Below the pieces are notes generated by a model. It saw only the letters and a list, made by a program, of their open reading frames with translations. It ran no database searches and was not told the origin of the DNA. A stretch of 47,539 nt of DNA, taken from Coprococcus sp. (lineage in GTDB: Bacteria > Bacillota > Clostridia > Lachnospirales > Lachnospiraceae). The stretch is from assembly GCA_016297495.1 (NCBI GenBank), contig JAEDGN010000013.1, forward strand, positions 1-47,539. Direction: 5' to 3'. This document shows, one piece after another, positions 9,375 through 16,953 of this stretch. Position 1 is the stretch's first letter, and the number at the start of each line of letters is the position of its first letter. Both the position numbers and the translations under genes were made by a program.

Positions 9375-9380
9375 AGTATA
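9375..9380 (-). promoter_or_regulatory. Possible extended -10 of hydE
   Basis: TATACT preceded by TGG on the minus strand gives an extended -10 about 37 bp before the hydE GTG. The -35 position shows only a weak match. Confidence 0.45.
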
Positions 9381-9442
9381 CCATGATTTTTTTTAAATAG
9401 CTACCCGGAGTCTGTGTATACACGATATGTACCGCAAGCAGC

Positions 9443-9470
9443 TTGACTTCCGAAAATTACGCAGTAAACT
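9443..9470 (+). promoter_or_regulatory. Promoter of the M20 hydrolase gene
   Basis: TTGACT (443-448 of the 9 kb block) and TAAACT (465-470) have a 16-bp spacer, 66 bp before the ATG. An overlapping TATACT at 21 bp is an alternative -10. Confidence 0.55.
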
Positions 9471-9536
9471 ATACTGTATCAGGGATCATCTCCCATCTGA
9501 TATAAAACTTATGAATACCAAAGGAGTGCATTTAAC

Positions 9537-10706
9537 ATGACAACATCATCTCTGGCTGTGGATTTTACCAGAAAAATGATTCAAATAGAAAGTACCGATC
9601 CCGGCATCTATGAGAAGAAAATGGCTGACTGGCTCACCGGACAGCTGTCACCGCTTCCCGGTGTCAGACTGACCCTGGAAGAAGTACTGCCCGGCCGCCC
9701 AAACCTGATGGCTGAGCTTCCGGGTCCCGATGATACTCCGGCACTCGTCATGATCTGCCATATGGACACAGTTGTTGTTGGGGATGGCTGGACAGTACAG
9801 CCATTCTCTGCCGTTGAAAAGGACGGCCTGATCTATGGCCGAGGTGCCTGCGATATGAAATCCGGGCTCGCATGCTGTCTCTCTGCATTTATCACAGCAG
9901 CAGAATATCTCCGGGAAACCGGTATCTCTGCCAGAAGGAAACTAAAACTCATCTGCACCATGGATGAAGAAGATTTTATGCGTGGTTCCGAAGCCTGTAT
10001 CCGTTCCGGATGGGTCACCGACCAGGACTGGGTCATTGATGCTGAACCAACGGACGGACAGATACAGGTGGCTCATAAAGGACGAACATGGTATGAGATC
10101 GATGTAGAGGGGCATACAGCCCACGCCAGTACTCCATGGAAAGGTGCCGATGCCAATGCCGCCATGGCAGAAATCATTCATTCAGTCCGACTTGCCATCG
10201 AATCAGCACCTCCCCATCCTGATATGGGAGTCTCTACGGTCACCTTCGGTCAGATTGCCGGCGGTTACCGTCCTTATGTCGTACCTGACCATTGCAGGCT
10301 CTGGATTGATATGCGCCTGGTCCCGCCTCTGAATACAGAAAAAACCAATAAAATTATTGAAAAGGCCATCCAGACAGCTATAACAGAAGTCCCGGGCGTA
10401 ACTGCATCCTATACAATTACCGGAGACAGACCTCCGATTGAAAAAGATCCGGATTCACCGCTTTTGGCCAATTTGAAAGAAGCCTGCACCAATATAACTT
10501 CCGCTGAAACGCCTGTCACCTGTTTCACTGGCTATACAGATACCGCCGTCATTGCAGGACAGCTTCGTAATCATAATTGTATGTCCTATGGTCCCGGCAG
10601 TCTGGAAGCCGCCCATCAGCCCGATGAATGGGTAGCCATCGATGATATTCTCCGGTGTGAAAAAGTATACCGGGAACTTATTCGTCTGACATTATTTGAA
10701 GGGTAA
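9537..10706 (+). CDS. M20-family metallohydrolase (ArgE/DapE/YgeY-like)
   Basis: Cytoplasmic dizinc amidohydrolase of 389 residues, with a catalytic domain split by a dimerisation lid. Visible metal-site residues are His75 and Asp77 (CHMDTV), Asp106 (GRGACDMK), Glu144/145 (MDEED), the DAEPT segment at 168-172, and a late His in AAHQPDEW. The lid region carries GHTAHASTPW. Substrates of this group are N-acyl amino acids or small peptides; family resemblance is to ArgE/DapE/YgeY, and the substrate cannot be fixed from sequence. AAGGAG lies 10 nt before the ATG. It is monocistronic and divergent from hydE. Confidence 0.88.
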   Translation: MTTSSLAVDFTRKMIQIESTDPGIYEKKMADWLTGQLSPLPGVRLTLEEVLPGRPNLMAELPGPDDTPALVMICHMDTVVVGDGWTVQPFSAVEKDGLIYGRGACDMKSGLACCLSAFITAAEYLRETGISARRKLKLICTMDEEDFMRGSEACIRSGWVTDQDWVIDAEPTDGQIQVAHKGRTWYEIDVEGHTAHASTPWKGADANAAMAEIIHSVRLAIESAPPHPDMGVSTVTFGQIAGGYRPYVVPDHCRLWIDMRLVPPLNTEKTNKIIEKAIQTAITEVPGVTASYTITGDRPPIEKDPDSPLLANLKEACTNITSAETPVTCFTGYTDTAVIAGQLRNHNCMSYGPGSLEAAHQPDEWVAIDDILRCEKVYRELIRLTLFEG

Positions 10707-10795
10707 AAGCCATCTGCAGTTTCATGGCATCCTTTCATTGTTTCGATCTATTATATAGATACTAACATTCTACATCCAATACTATCTACAGATAA

Positions 10796-10848
10796 CAGGA
10801 AGGATTACTGTCTATCCATCATAAAATCCTATACAGCAATCCTTCCTG
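10796..10848. repeat. Long inverted repeat between convergent genes
   Basis: Arms of 16 nt (10796-10811 and 10833-10848) are complementary at 15 positions, with a 21-nt loop. It lies between the 3' ends of the M20 gene and the ferredoxin gene. There is no long T-run on either side, so it may be a weak bidirectional terminator or an mRNA 3'-end protector. The rest of the 168-bp gap shows nothing recognisable. Confidence 0.6.
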
Positions 10849-10874
10849 TATTCCATCTAATTAATAATGTCCTG

Positions 10875-11063
10875 TCACTCCTCAATATCGATAACAGAAA
10901 CCGGACAGCTGTCTCTTGCTTCCTTTGCAGCCTCCTCATTGGCATCGGTTACTTCCCGATAAGCTTCCGACGTACCGTCTATTCCATAACGGAACACCTC
11001 CGGACAGATATCTATACAGGCTCCACAGGCAATACATCCCTCATTCACCTTTGCTATCATCAT
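10875..11063 (-). CDS. Small [4Fe-4S] ferredoxin
   Basis: Soluble electron carrier of 62 residues from the ATG at 11063, chosen because AGGAGG lies 5 nt upstream; an adjacent ATG at 11060 is equally possible. Cysteines 10, 13 and 16 (CIACGAC) and Cys53 (SCP) are the expected ligands of a single [4Fe-4S] cluster. Cys20 is in the position that in Thermotoga-type ferredoxins is a spare cysteine. It starts 56 bp after the spoIIID stop on the same strand and could be read through from it. The partner enzyme is unknown. Confidence 0.9.
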   Translation of the reverse strand: MMIAKVNEGCIACGACIDICPEVFRYGIDGTSEAYREVTDANEEAAKEARDSCPVSVIDIEE

Positions 11064-11119
11064 TATCGCCTCCTGAATTGGATTTTCTATCAGGATACCC
11101 TGAAAATATAATCTTATTC

Positions 11120-11371
11120 TCAATGCTGATGCAGATATTTCTCCCTGGTTGCCATTCCGCCCCTGATATGTCTCTCTGATTTATTCACATCCAGTACTTT
11201 TCTTGCTTCTGAAGCCAGTATGGGATTAATCTGAATTAAACGTTCTGTCACATCTTTATGTACCGTACTTTTACTAATTCCAAATTTTTTTGCGGTCTGA
11301 CGCACCGTCGCCCGTGTTTCAATAATATAATTTGCCAGATCCACTGCCCGCTCTTCAATATAATCTTTCAA
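11120..11371 (-). CDS. spoIIID: Sporulation transcription factor SpoIIID
   Basis: Mother-cell regulator of endospore formation, acting after sigma-E and before sigma-K. The protein matches Bacillus SpoIIID along its length: start KDYIEERAVDLANYI, then the helix-turn-helix ATVRQTAKKFGISKSTVHKD (~23-42), then the basic C-terminal stretch ending in RHIRGGMATREKY. Alignment with SpoIIID puts the start at a TTG at 11371, with GGAGG 8 nt upstream (11380-11384); the longer frame to 11425 adds residues unlike the family. The 83-residue length is usual for clostridia. A sigma-E-like promoter lies directly upstream. This gene is the best evidence that the organism sporulates. Confidence 0.95.
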   Translation of the reverse strand: MKDYIEERAVDLANYIIETRATVRQTAKKFGISKSTVHKDVTERLIQINPILASEARKVLDVNKSERHIRGGMATREKYLHQH

Positions 11372-11374
11372 AGG

Positions 11375-11418
11375 AAAAGCCTCCGCAGACGCTGTTTTTA
11401 CAATGTATGTGGAGGTGC
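11375..11418. repeat. Hairpin repeat, copy 1 (over the spoIIID ribosome site)
   Basis: A ~44-nt imperfect palindrome: arms 11380-11387 and 11408-11415 (CCTCCGCA against TGTGGAGG, one G-T pair). It closely resembles the sequence at 16881-16925; the loop is nearly identical and the stem differs by paired changes. Here one arm is the GGAGG ribosome site of spoIIID and the other overlaps its candidate -10 element. Confidence 0.7.
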
Positions 11419-11430
11419 GTGACAATATGC
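11402..11430 (-). promoter_or_regulatory. Candidate sigma-E promoter of spoIIID
   Basis: On the minus strand, GCATATT (11424-11430) and CATACATT (11402-11409) are 14 bp apart. This fits the published sigma-E consensus (KMATATT, 14-15 bp, CATACAMT), and SpoIIID is a known sigma-E regulon member. The transcript would begin near 11395. Confidence 0.7.
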
Positions 11431-11612
11431 GATATCAATAACAACATTGATTTTTCGAAAGGTAACGCACTGTTCACTGATGCTGAAAAAAAGATTTCAT
11501 TCATTTTAACAATGGTCTATAATAAAAACAAAATATAGTAAAGATGCAAAAACTGGCACAACAAACTTTTATTTCTTCAGAACATGACATACTGTTGTCC
11601 TGTTAAGGCTGT

Positions 11613-11618
11613 TATACT
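11613..11618 (+). promoter_or_regulatory. Possible -10 of the yjbR-like operon
   Basis: TATACT lies 29 bp before the ATG at 11648. The -35 position (TACTGT at 11590) is weak. The 180 bp upstream, back to the spoIIID promoter, is AT-rich and shows nothing else recognisable. Confidence 0.4.
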
Positions 11619-11647
11619 AGAACATATCATTCAAAGGAGGAAATAAC

Positions 11648-12016
11648 ATGAGATATATCTGGTTAGATGAATATCTGCTAGCTAAAAAAGGTGTAACAAA
11701 AGACCTGCAGCCCGACTGGAACTGGATTCGCTATCAGATCGGCGGCAAAATGTTTGCCGCTGTCTGCCTTAATGATCAGAACGAACCCTATTATATCAAT
11801 CTGAAGCTGGAACCCATGAGGGGTGAGATTATGCGTCAGCAATATGAGGACATTATCCCGGGTTATTATTCCAATAAAGTCCATTGGAATTCCATCAAAC
11901 CCGATGGTCAGGTGCCCGATGACCTTTTAAAGGACATGCTGGATGAATCCTACAGTCTAGTCCTTGGAGGTTTCAGCAAAAAACGCCAAAAAGAATTTCT
12001 GGGAAAAGAGGTATAG
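11648..12016 (+). CDS. MmcQ/YjbR-family protein
   Basis: A 122-residue protein of the MmcQ/YjbR (CyaY-like fold) family. The core pattern is visible: KMFAAVCLNDQNEPYYINLKL, then residues around GYYSNKVHWNSIKPDG and a C-terminal helix with the LVLGGFSKKRQKEF ending. The N-terminus lacks the usual leading helix length of longer homologues. AAAGGAGG lies 7 nt before the ATG. It is followed 2 bp later by a GyrI-like gene, an association found in other Firmicutes. The biochemical role of the family is not established; DNA binding has been proposed from structure. Confidence 0.82.
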   Translation: MRYIWLDEYLLAKKGVTKDLQPDWNWIRYQIGGKMFAAVCLNDQNEPYYINLKLEPMRGEIMRQQYEDIIPGYYSNKVHWNSIKPDGQVPDDLLKDMLDESYSLVLGGFSKKRQKEFLGKEV

Positions 12017-12018
12017 AT

Positions 12019-12663
12019 ATGGCATTTGACTATAAAAAGGAATACAGGGAATTCTATCTGCCGCCAAAAAAACCGGGCATCATCGATATCCCGGAGATGA
12101 ACTATATTGCCGTCAGAGGGAAGGGCAATCCCAACGAGCCGGAAGGTGAATATAAAGCTGCCATGAGCATGCTCTACGGCATTGCCTTTACCATCAAAAT
12201 GAGTTATAAAGGCAGCCATCAGATCGACGGCTATTTTTCCTATGTGGTGCCGCCACTGGAGGGTCTCTGGTGGCAAGAAAACATTCAGGGCATTGACTAT
12301 GCCCACAAAGAGACCTTCCAGTGGATCGCCATGATCCGACTGCCGGAATTTGTCACAAAAGAAGAATTTGACTGGGCCATTCAGGAAGCTACAGCCAAAA
12401 AGAAAACAGATTTTTCAAAGGTAGAATATTTCACCTACAAAGAAGGCACCTGTGTTCAGTGTATGCATATCGGCAGCTATGACAGCGAACCGTCCACCAT
12501 AGGGATGATGGAGGATTATGCAGCAAATCAGGGCTATATGCCGGATTTTGAATCAGGTCGCTTTCATCACGAAATTTATCTGAGTGACCCGAGACGAACC
12601 GCAGCAGAAAAACTGCGTACCGTCATCCGTCAGCCGGTCAGATCAGCCCCTGCACCAGAATAA
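12019..12663 (+). CDS. GyrI-like small-molecule-binding domain protein
   Basis: A 214-residue stand-alone GyrI-like (SOUL/effector-binding) protein. It begins with DYKKEYREFYLPPKKPGIID and has the family core MNYIAVRGKGNPNEPEGEYK (~28-47) and a C-terminal half with HIGSYDSEPSTIGMMEDY (~149-166) and RFHHEIYLSDPRR. There is no DNA-binding domain, so it is not a regulator of the AraC/BmrR type. It may bind or hydrolyse small cyclic or aromatic compounds, as shown for some relatives. It is translated just after the YjbR-like gene. Its last 26 bp overlap the convergent NSS transporter gene. Confidence 0.85.
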   Translation: MAFDYKKEYREFYLPPKKPGIIDIPEMNYIAVRGKGNPNEPEGEYKAAMSMLYGIAFTIKMSYKGSHQIDGYFSYVVPPLEGLWWQENIQGIDYAHKETFQWIAMIRLPEFVTKEEFDWAIQEATAKKKTDFSKVEYFTYKEGTCVQCMHIGSYDSEPSTIGMMEDYAANQGYMPDFESGRFHHEIYLSDPRRTAAEKLRTVIRQPVRSAPAPE

Positions 12664-13993
12664 TCAGAATCAGCACAGGCAGAACAACAAGGAAAAACGG
12701 CTTGAATGCCCTGGACATCTTCAGGCCGCGTCCTTTGTTGACTTCTTCAAGATAATTGTCAAATCCCCATCCCCATCTGCTCACACAAAACAACAGATAG
12801 ACCAGAGAACCACCCGGCAGCAGCAGATTGCTGACAATAAAATCTTCACTGTCCAGCACATCTCTGCCGCCTATAATATGCAGATCACGCCATACATTAT
12901 ATCCCAGGACGCAAGGCATGCTGGCTGCCAAAATGAAAATACCGTTGACAATGACAGCCTTTCTCCGGCTCCATCCAAAATTATCAATACAGCTTGCCAG
13001 CAGATTTTCAAATACAGCGATGATCGTTGAAAAACTGGCAAAGGTCATAAACAGGAAAAACAATGTTCCCCATATGCGTCCGCCGGCCATGTTCACAAAT
13101 ACATTTGGCAGCGTTACGAATATCAGTGATGGACCTGCATCCGGCTGAACCCCAAAGGAAAAACAGGCCGGAAAAATGATTAAACCCGACATGATGGCCA
13201 CAAAGGTATCCAATCCGCAGATACGGACGGATTCTCCCGTCAGCGTATGATCAGAAGACATATAGCTTCCGAAAATTTCCATGGCGCCAATTCCCAGACT
13301 CAATGTAAAAAATGCCTGATTCATGGCCGCTGTAATAACCTTTCCCAGCCCCACATCCATCGCCCGTTTGAAATCAGGCAGCAGATAAAAGCTCAGTCCT
13401 TCTCCCGCACCCGGCAGCAGCAGGCTGTGAATTACCAGAACTACAATCAGCAGAAGCAATGCCGACATCATAAACTTTGAAATACGCTCCAGCCCTTTCT
13501 GCAGGCCAAAGCTGCATACAACAAATCCTGCCAGTACCATCACAGCCATCCATGCTCCCATCTCCACAGGATCAGCCAGCATCGATCCAAATACACCGCC
13601 TACAGCCGCCGCATCCATGCCTTTTTCAAAGGTTCCTGTCAGGAATTTAAAGAAATAACTGATCATCCATCCTGAAACAGTTGTATAATACATCATCAGC
13701 AGAACACAGCCGATCATACAGAACCAGCCATGAATATGCCATTTCTGCCCTTCTTTCTCCAGCGCCTTATATCCCAGAACTGCACTCTTTTTGGCGGCAC
13801 GGCCCACCGCCAGCTCCATGGTCAGCACAGGCACCCCCATACATAACAGAAAAATCAGATAAAACAATACGAATACACCGCCGCCATTTTCTCCCGTTAC
13901 AAAAGGAAAGCGCCACACATTACCAATACCAATGGCACATCCGGCGCTGACCAGCAAAAACCCAAGACGGGACTGAAAATTTTCACGTTCCAT
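12638..13993 (-). CDS. Sodium-dependent symporter, NSS/SNF family
   Basis: Sodium-coupled amino acid importer of the neurotransmitter:sodium symporter family (LeuT/MhsT type). The N-terminal signature is clear: RLGFLLVSAGCAIGIGNVWR with GENGGG shortly after, i.e. the unwound TM1 that binds Na+ and substrate. The 451 residues and hydrophobicity suggest 11 TM segments, as in MhsT. It is divergent from a LysR regulator that may control it. Its 3' end overlaps the convergent GyrI-like gene by 26 bp. The substrate is not determined; hydrophobic or aromatic amino acids are typical. Confidence 0.93.
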   Translation of the reverse strand: MERENFQSRLGFLLVSAGCAIGIGNVWRFPFVTGENGGGVFVLFYLIFLLCMGVPVLTMELAVGRAAKKSAVLGYKALEKEGQKWHIHGWFCMIGCVLLMMYYTTVSGWMISYFFKFLTGTFEKGMDAAAVGGVFGSMLADPVEMGAWMAVMVLAGFVVCSFGLQKGLERISKFMMSALLLLIVVLVIHSLLLPGAGEGLSFYLLPDFKRAMDVGLGKVITAAMNQAFFTLSLGIGAMEIFGSYMSSDHTLTGESVRICGLDTFVAIMSGLIIFPACFSFGVQPDAGPSLIFVTLPNVFVNMAGGRIWGTLFFLFMTFASFSTIIAVFENLLASCIDNFGWSRRKAVIVNGIFILAASMPCVLGYNVWRDLHIIGGRDVLDSEDFIVSNLLLPGGSLVYLLFCVSRWGWGFDNYLEEVNKGRGLKMSRAFKPFFLVVLPVLILIILVQGLI

Positions 13994-14100
13994 TTCCCCA
14001 AAAATCTCCCTTCAGCATGTTGACTTATCATAGCAATGACATCCCATACAGAATCGTTATTACTATTATATTAAATGATTCTATTACAGCTATATAGGGA

Positions 14101-14129
14101 TTGCAAATGAATGATTTTGATATTATAAT
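14101..14129 (+). promoter_or_regulatory. Promoter of the LysR-type regulator
   Basis: TTGCAA (14101-14106) and TATAAT (14124-14129) have a 17-bp spacer, 39 bp before the ATG. The NSS gene must be driven from the opposite strand of the same 175-bp gap; a minus-strand TATAAT is visible near 14070 without a good -35. Confidence 0.7.
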
Positions 14130-14168
14130 AAGAAAAACTTATATTATTGGAATCGAGAAAAATTAAAA

Positions 14169-15080
14169 ATGAATATCAATCAACTAAAATATTTTATTGC
14201 CGTAGCTGAACATCATAGTTTTACAAAGGCTGCCATCCAGTACTATCTGACCCAGACAGCCATTACCCAGCAGATCCGTTCCCTTGAAGAAACCATAGGA
14301 ACTGAGCTTTTCGACCGCAGCACACGTCCCATATCACTGACGCCGGCAGGAAATGTATTTTTAAACGAAGCCAAAGCCATCGTAGAACGTATGAATACAG
14401 CTCTTACCCGCACCATCGAGGCCTCCACCGGACTGGTCGGTTCTCTCCGCATCGGTTATACCAAGGGCTACGAACGCAGCAATCTGTCGGATAAACTCCG
14501 TTCCTTCCACCGTTCTTTCCCTAATATCCTGCTCACCTGTTACCGGACAGACAGTGACGCACTGGCAGCAGGACTTTTAAATAATGAATACGATATCATC
14601 TTTACATGGGACAGTACCAATCTCTGCAGTGATGAGCGCACCGGGCATCGTCTGATTGAACAGGCAAGACTTGTTGTTGCCCTTTACAGCGCCCATCCCT
14701 ACGCCCAGAGATCCTGCCTGCATCGCCAGGAACTGAAAAATGAAACGATTCTCTACATGTCTCCTTCCGGAAGTGAAGAATCCTTTGGAGATACCCATTT
14801 TCTGCAGCTCTATCAGAAATGCGGCTATCAGCCCAATATCCTGCTCCGTTCTGCGGATATAGAAAGTATTCTTATGATGGTAGCAGCTGAAGAGGGCATC
14901 TCTATCCTTCCATCCTACAGCACCAACAAGCTGACCAATGCTGACAACCTGATCTTCATCCCTCTGATCGGTGATGAAGAAGTTGAAAATATCCATGCCA
15001 TCTGGCGTAAAGACGGACAAAGTCAGGCCCTCATGCACTTTCTTGCCCATTCCTCCATGCAGTCTGCCTCTGAAAAATAA
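14169..15080 (+). CDS. LysR-family transcriptional regulator
   Basis: A 303-residue LysR-type regulator. The N-terminal winged helix (1-60) has the family pattern MNINQLKYFIAVAEHHSFTK and AAIQYYLTQTAITQQIRSLE; the rest is the two-lobed effector domain with GSLRIGYTKGYE near residue 92. It is transcribed away from the NSS symporter gene. LysR regulators often control the divergent neighbour, so amino-acid-dependent control of that transporter is a reasonable inference. The ribosome site (GAGAA) is weak. Confidence 0.93.
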   Translation: MNINQLKYFIAVAEHHSFTKAAIQYYLTQTAITQQIRSLEETIGTELFDRSTRPISLTPAGNVFLNEAKAIVERMNTALTRTIEASTGLVGSLRIGYTKGYERSNLSDKLRSFHRSFPNILLTCYRTDSDALAAGLLNNEYDIIFTWDSTNLCSDERTGHRLIEQARLVVALYSAHPYAQRSCLHRQELKNETILYMSPSGSEESFGDTHFLQLYQKCGYQPNILLRSADIESILMMVAAEEGISILPSYSTNKLTNADNLIFIPLIGDEEVENIHAIWRKDGQSQALMHFLAHSSMQSASEK

Positions 15081-15086
15081 ACTGCG

Positions 15087-16088
15087 TTACCATACTTCCC
15101 TGAATACCCGAAGAGCATTTCGGTAAAATATTTTTTCAATCTCATCACCTGAGAAACCTTCTCTTTGCATAATATCGGCCAGATGCTGCATACTTCCCGC
15201 ATGAGGGATATCCGTCTCACCTTCATATCCGTCGAAATCCGTCCCCAGTGCAATGCAATCAATGCCGCCCAGATTTTTCAGATACTTCATATGCCTGATC
15301 ATGTCATGGACCGTGGCCTCGCACTTTCCTGCCTCTTGTTCCTTCAAAAAGGCAGGATAAAAATTAACACCTATTATACCGCCCCGTTCGGCAAGTCTCT
15401 GTATATTCTCATCCGTCAGATTTCTCAGATGCCCGCAGAGCTCCCTGACATTGGAATGGGTTGCGATCACAGGCCCTCTGGTATGTAAAAACACATCCCT
15501 GATACCCGCATCATTCAGATGAGAAATATCCACAAGGATTCCCAGTCTTTCCATTTCTTCCACAAAATAAATCCCCTTCTCCGTCAGTCCGTTTGTCAAA
15601 TCCGGAAGCCACGGTTCACCCGGTCTGACGGTCGGATTCGGATAGCCCAGCTCATTGGCAAAATTCCAGGTGATAGTAGATATACGGACACCCATTTCAT
15701 AAAGCTCATACAGCTTGTCCATGTCACCCTCATATACGCCGCCTTCTTCCACCGTCATAACAGCACTAAGCCGCCCTGCTGCCTGGTTCTCCATAAGCTC
15801 CTCATAAGTCCTTATCTGACGGATCCTGTCCGGATAACGGCCAATCTCCTGCTGCCAGAATTCCACCAGCTTCTTCACATGCTGAAAAGGTGTCTCTCCC
15901 TTTTCCTCCAATTCTCCAAGATATGTAAAAAGTGAAAAGCACTGGCAGAGATAACCGCCCTTTTCCAGCTTATTCAGATCAATCTGTAAATCATTCTTAT
16001 CAAGAGAAAGCTTCTCTCCTTTTTCCGCCGCATCCATCATCGCCGGAATCGTATCACAATGCATATCAATAACTTCAAATCGCTTCAC
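15087..16088 (-). CDS. Membrane-dipeptidase-type (M19) dipeptidase
   Basis: Dizinc dipeptidase of the amidohydrolase superfamily. The 333 residues contain the M19 zinc ligands: His10 and Asp12 (DMHCDT), the bridging Glu114 (TVEEGG), His190 (DISHLND) and His211 (ATHSN), plus GTDFDGYE near 287 for the catalytic Asp. There is no signal peptide, so it is cytosolic as in other bacteria. The start is GTG; its ribosome site GAGGAG lies inside the last codons of the upstream membrane-protein gene, which suggests translational coupling. Likely substrates are L-D or L-L dipeptides. Confidence 0.93.
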   Translation of the reverse strand: MKRFEVIDMHCDTIPAMMDAAEKGEKLSLDKNDLQIDLNKLEKGGYLCQCFSLFTYLGELEEKGETPFQHVKKLVEFWQQEIGRYPDRIRQIRTYEELMENQAAGRLSAVMTVEEGGVYEGDMDKLYELYEMGVRISTITWNFANELGYPNPTVRPGEPWLPDLTNGLTEKGIYFVEEMERLGILVDISHLNDAGIRDVFLHTRGPVIATHSNVRELCGHLRNLTDENIQRLAERGGIIGVNFYPAFLKEQEAGKCEATVHDMIRHMKYLKNLGGIDCIALGTDFDGYEGETDIPHAGSMQHLADIMQREGFSGDEIEKIFYRNALRVFREVW

Positions 16089-16090
16089 TT

Positions 16091-16552
16091 TTATTGCTCC
16101 TCATCCGATCCTTCAAGTTTTTCAATCCTTCTCTTATATATACGAGAAAATATCATTAACACAACCAAACATAAAATTCCTACAGATAAGAGCATAAAAA
16201 CACCTGTCATAATTGATCCCATGAGATTATGATAATTATGATAGGAAATTACGAACCATATAATGCCCATTACAATAGCTGCAATACCACTAATCAATGT
16301 ATTTGTTTTCAAAGTTGGTTTTAATTTTCTGTCCCAGATTCCATTTTTCATGCACCCGGCCATGAGATAAACCGCAAGGCACATAAATACAATCCATTCT
16401 CCTGCCAGATTTTCCAGACTGTTATTTCCCAGTGCCATTTGAAGCAGCATTGCGGCCAGTAATCCCCAGAAAGCCAACCAGCAACCATTATGTTCAATTT
16501 TAAGAAGTTTCAATTCCTGTCTCTCATCCAGATTATTCTTCACTTTTTTCAT
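16091..16552 (-). CDS. Four-TM membrane protein paired with an XRE regulator
   Basis: A 153-residue protein of unknown function with a charged N-terminus (NNLDERQELKLLKIEH) and four hydrophobic segments at roughly 25-45, 52-68, 85-104 and 112-137, ending in a basic-acidic tail. Small membrane proteins of this form commonly follow YozG-like XRE regulators in Firmicutes. The ATG at 16552 is chosen because GAGG lies a few bases upstream; an ATG at 16561 is possible. It overlaps the XRE gene by 20 bp. No function is known; regulation of the regulator is one possibility. Confidence 0.7.
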   Translation of the reverse strand: MKKVKNNLDERQELKLLKIEHNGCWLAFWGLLAAMLLQMALGNNSLENLAGEWIVFMCLAVYLMAGCMKNGIWDRKLKPTLKTNTLISGIAAIVMGIIWFVISYHNYHNLMGSIMTGVFMLLSVGILCLVVLMIFSRIYKRRIEKLEGSDEEQ

Positions 16553-16754
16553 CTTCCTCATCCTCCCAAAATAAATCATCTAAACTCTTATTTAGTACCC
16601 GGCAAATTTTCCGACATAATTTTATTGTTGGATTATATTCGCCCTTTTCAATAGCATTCATGGTCTGCCGCGAAACCCCGACAGCCTCTGCCAATGCTTT
16701 TTGTGTCATATCTTTCTCAGCTCTGGCTACCTTTATAGCAATGTTTTTTGGCAC
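16533..16754 (-). CDS. XRE-family regulator (YozG-like)
   Basis: A 73-residue single-domain helix-turn-helix protein. The HTH lies at about 12-66: MTQKALAEAVGVSRQTMNAI, then EKGEYNPTIKLCRKICRVL, then the LDDLFW end typical of YozG-like regulators. A very acidic tail follows (EDEEDEKSEE). The start is GTG with AGGAGG 10 nt upstream. It has its own promoter with a dyad on it and overlaps the membrane-protein gene by 20 bp, so the two are almost certainly co-expressed. Confidence 0.9.
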   Translation of the reverse strand: MPKNIAIKVARAEKDMTQKALAEAVGVSRQTMNAIEKGEYNPTIKLCRKICRVLNKSLDDLFWEDEEDEKSEE

Positions 16755-16785
16755 TTACCGCTCACCTCCTGTTTCTTACTTATAG

Positions 16786-16814
16786 ATATTAACATTTATA
16801 TATCAAAATGTCAA
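16786..16814 (-). promoter_or_regulatory. Promoter of the XRE operon with AT-rich dyad
   Basis: On the minus strand TTGACA (16809-16814) and TAATAT (16786-16791) are 17 bp apart. GATAT and ATATC half-sites at 16785-16789 and 16800-16804 form a dyad over the spacer and -10, a candidate autoregulatory operator. Confidence 0.65.
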
Positions 16815-16880
16815 GTATATTTTAATTTTAGTCGTATATTTAGTAACCTGATTATTCCAGTCAGATAAGTTGCGGCACAG

Positions 16881-16925
16881 AAAAAAAGCCCCCACAGACG
16901 CTTTTTACAGTGTATGTGGGGGCTT
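16881..16925 (-). terminator. Terminator and hairpin repeat, copy 2
   Basis: Perfect 11-bp stem (16886-16896 with 16915-16925, AAGCCCCCACA against TGTGGGGGCTT) with an 18-nt loop, followed on the minus strand by seven T. It follows the small cysteine-containing gene and acts as its terminator. It is also the second copy of the repeat seen at 11375-11418. Confidence 0.85.
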
Positions 16926-16953
16926 ATCCAGTTATAATTCAAGACTCTCGAAC

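Noticed and set aside
11372..11425. Longer SpoIIID N-terminus
   Set aside because: The extra 18 residues do not match the family and would be encoded by the promoter and repeat sequence.
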